From positions 821,376 through 885,375 of the forward strand of contig NZ_JACVPQ010000001.1 in NCBI RefSeq assembly GCF_018881795.1: a DNA stretch of 64,000 nt, given 5' to 3'. This stretch comes from Polynucleobacter sp. MWH-Jannik1A5 (GTDB lineage: Bacteria; Pseudomonadota; Gammaproteobacteria; Burkholderiales; Burkholderiaceae). Positions 60,047-64,000 of this stretch are shown piece after piece. The first letter of the stretch is position 1. Each line of letters starts with the position of its first letter. The notes beneath the pieces were generated by a model that was given only the letters and a program-made list of their open reading frames with translations, was not told the origin of the DNA and ran no database searches. Position numbers and translations under genes: made by a program.

Positions 60047-60075
60047 TTGACGACCCTGAAAAAGTGGGATATAGT
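60047..60075 (+). promoter_or_regulatory. rRNA operon promoter
   Basis: TTGACG (60047-60052), 17-bp spacer, TATAGT (60070-60075). Transcription would begin near 60082, giving a 5' leader of about 205 nt that contains a boxA-like CTCTTTAAAAATT (60122-60134), the antitermination signal of rRNA operons. Confidence 0.85.
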
Positions 60076-60286
60076 CTCACCTCTCTGCTGAATGTTTTTT
60101 GAAACAAGAAACAAGTCAGCCCTCTTTAAAAATTAGTCAACCGATAATTGTGGGTACTAAGTGAAAGCATCCAGTCCTTCGGGACAGATGTAAATAAATA
60201 GTACTCATAGACAGTAAAAAGATTTGGTTTTATTACCAAGTCAATTTCTTGAATGAGTGCGACGATCCGCAAGGATCACAGGAATT

Positions 60287-61822
<1,536 letters not shown>

Positions 61823-61878
61823 GAGAAAAGATGCTGGATCTATAGTGCCCACACTTATCGGTTGACAATAAAAGCCAC

Positions 61879-61955
61879 GGGTCTGTAGCTCAGCTGGTTA
61901 GAGCACTGTGTTGATAACGCAGGGGTCGTAGGTTCAAGTCCTACCAGACCCACCA
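61879..61955 (+). tRNA. tRNA-Ile (GAT)
   Basis: 77 nt: GGGTCTGTAGCTCAGCTGGT, anticodon loop TTGATAA (GAT), CAGACCCACCA end. First tRNA in the 16S–23S spacer. Confidence 0.97.
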
Positions 61956-61985
61956 CCAGCCAGAAACAAGACTTAGTGGGACGTT

Positions 61986-62061
61986 GGGGGATTAGCTCAG
62001 CTGGGAGAGCACCTGCTTTGCAAGCAGGGGGTCGTCGGTTCGATCCCGTCATCCTCCACCA
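61986..62061 (+). tRNA. tRNA-Ala (TGC)
   Basis: 76 nt: GGGGGATTAGCTCAGCTGGG, anticodon loop TTTGCAA (TGC), ATCCTCCACCA end. Second tRNA of the spacer, the usual Ile–Ala pair. Confidence 0.97.
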
Positions 62062-62117
62062 TCATCTAAATGTCAAAACTAAGCAATTTTTAATTGTTTA
62101 GTTTTGCCATTTATGGC

Positions 62118-62130
62118 TGTTCTTTAAAAA
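62118..62130 (+). promoter_or_regulatory. boxA antitermination element in the 16S–23S spacer
   Basis: TGTTCTTTAAAAA, matching the boxA consensus bound by NusB–S10. The same element is present in the operon leader. The rest of the spacer up to 62327 has no gene; it holds the 23S processing stem. Confidence 0.75.
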
Positions 62131-62327
62131 TTTGAGTAAGCAAAGTGTCAAATGTTTCTTTGAGAGGACATTTGACAATGTAATAAGGGTAAAGATTGAA
62201 TCATCAATCAGTAATACAAACGAGTTTTACCAAGTTCTTAACAAAGTACTTACAGTTTGGATTACGGCAAACATGTCAGAAGTAGAAGTAAACCTGTAAC
62301 AGGTACTAGCAATGGTGCTCGTTATAG

Positions 62328-64000
<1,673 letters not shown>

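Overview
The window looks like the replication-origin region of a low-GC betaproteobacterium, most likely Polynucleobacter (Burkholderiaceae). Four things support this: the 16S/23S sequence, the rsmB–DUF4390–ntrY–ntrX and atp gene orders, the rpmH-rnpA-yidD-yidC-mnmE / dnaA-dnaN-gyrB arrangement, and the many AT-rich codons. The assignment is by recognition, not by a database search.

Layout. 1–8.2 kb is a small-gene accessory stretch. It holds the end of prfC, two small envelope proteins, a 60-aa basic protein, an EamA exporter, a MOSC–GNAT–histidine phosphatase run, a self-contained glycine-riboswitch unit over a 63-aa orphan, a HAD–MAPEG–lipoprotein–TSUP operon, a peroxiredoxin, and a beta-barrel gene between tRNA-Phe and a partial copy of the tRNA 3' end. 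8.2–16.5 kb is a compact minus-strand run (ntrX, ntrY, DUF4390, rsmB, htpX, fmt, def) followed by a divergent, short dprA. 16.6–26.2 kb holds topB (+) overlapping tail-to-tail with an MnmC-type FAD oxidase, then pckG, mnmE, yidC, yidD, rnpA and rpmH on minus. 26.2–28.1 kb holds the dnaA control region, dnaA and oriC (DnaA boxes plus a DnaA-trio tract). 28.1–53.1 kb is almost entirely plus strand: dnaN, gyrB, a SET-domain protein, DUF3717, a five-gene Liv-type ABC transporter, a TSUP permease, mnmG-rsmG-parA-parB with two parS sites, atpIBEFHAGDC, hemE and priA. 53.1–59.8 kb is mixed: orphan gcvH, an MBL hydrolase, a zinc-ribbon peptide, a fatty-acid desaturase, tRNA-Arg, two cytochromes c, and rsmI with a SIS protein and a BON lipoprotein. 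60.0–64.0 kb is an rRNA operon (promoter, 16S, tRNA-Ile, tRNA-Ala, 23S), cut off inside 23S.

How it fits together. The main gene-strand switch sits at oriC, so most long operons run away from the origin. Replication (dnaA, dnaN, gyrB, priA), segregation (parA, parB, parS), energy (atp) and translation functions (rRNA, rnpA, rpmH, mnmE, mnmG, rsmB, rsmG, rsmI, fmt, def) are clustered there. The least conventional pieces are the glycine riboswitch over an unknown 63-aa gene, the paired 50-aa lipoproteins, the tRNA-Phe islet, the topB/mnmC antisense overlap, the truncated DprA, a DnaA-box cluster before priA, a parS inside mnmG, and a LivF whose Walker A lysine is arginine. I saw no CRISPR array, IS element, prophage, integrase or recognisable defence system.
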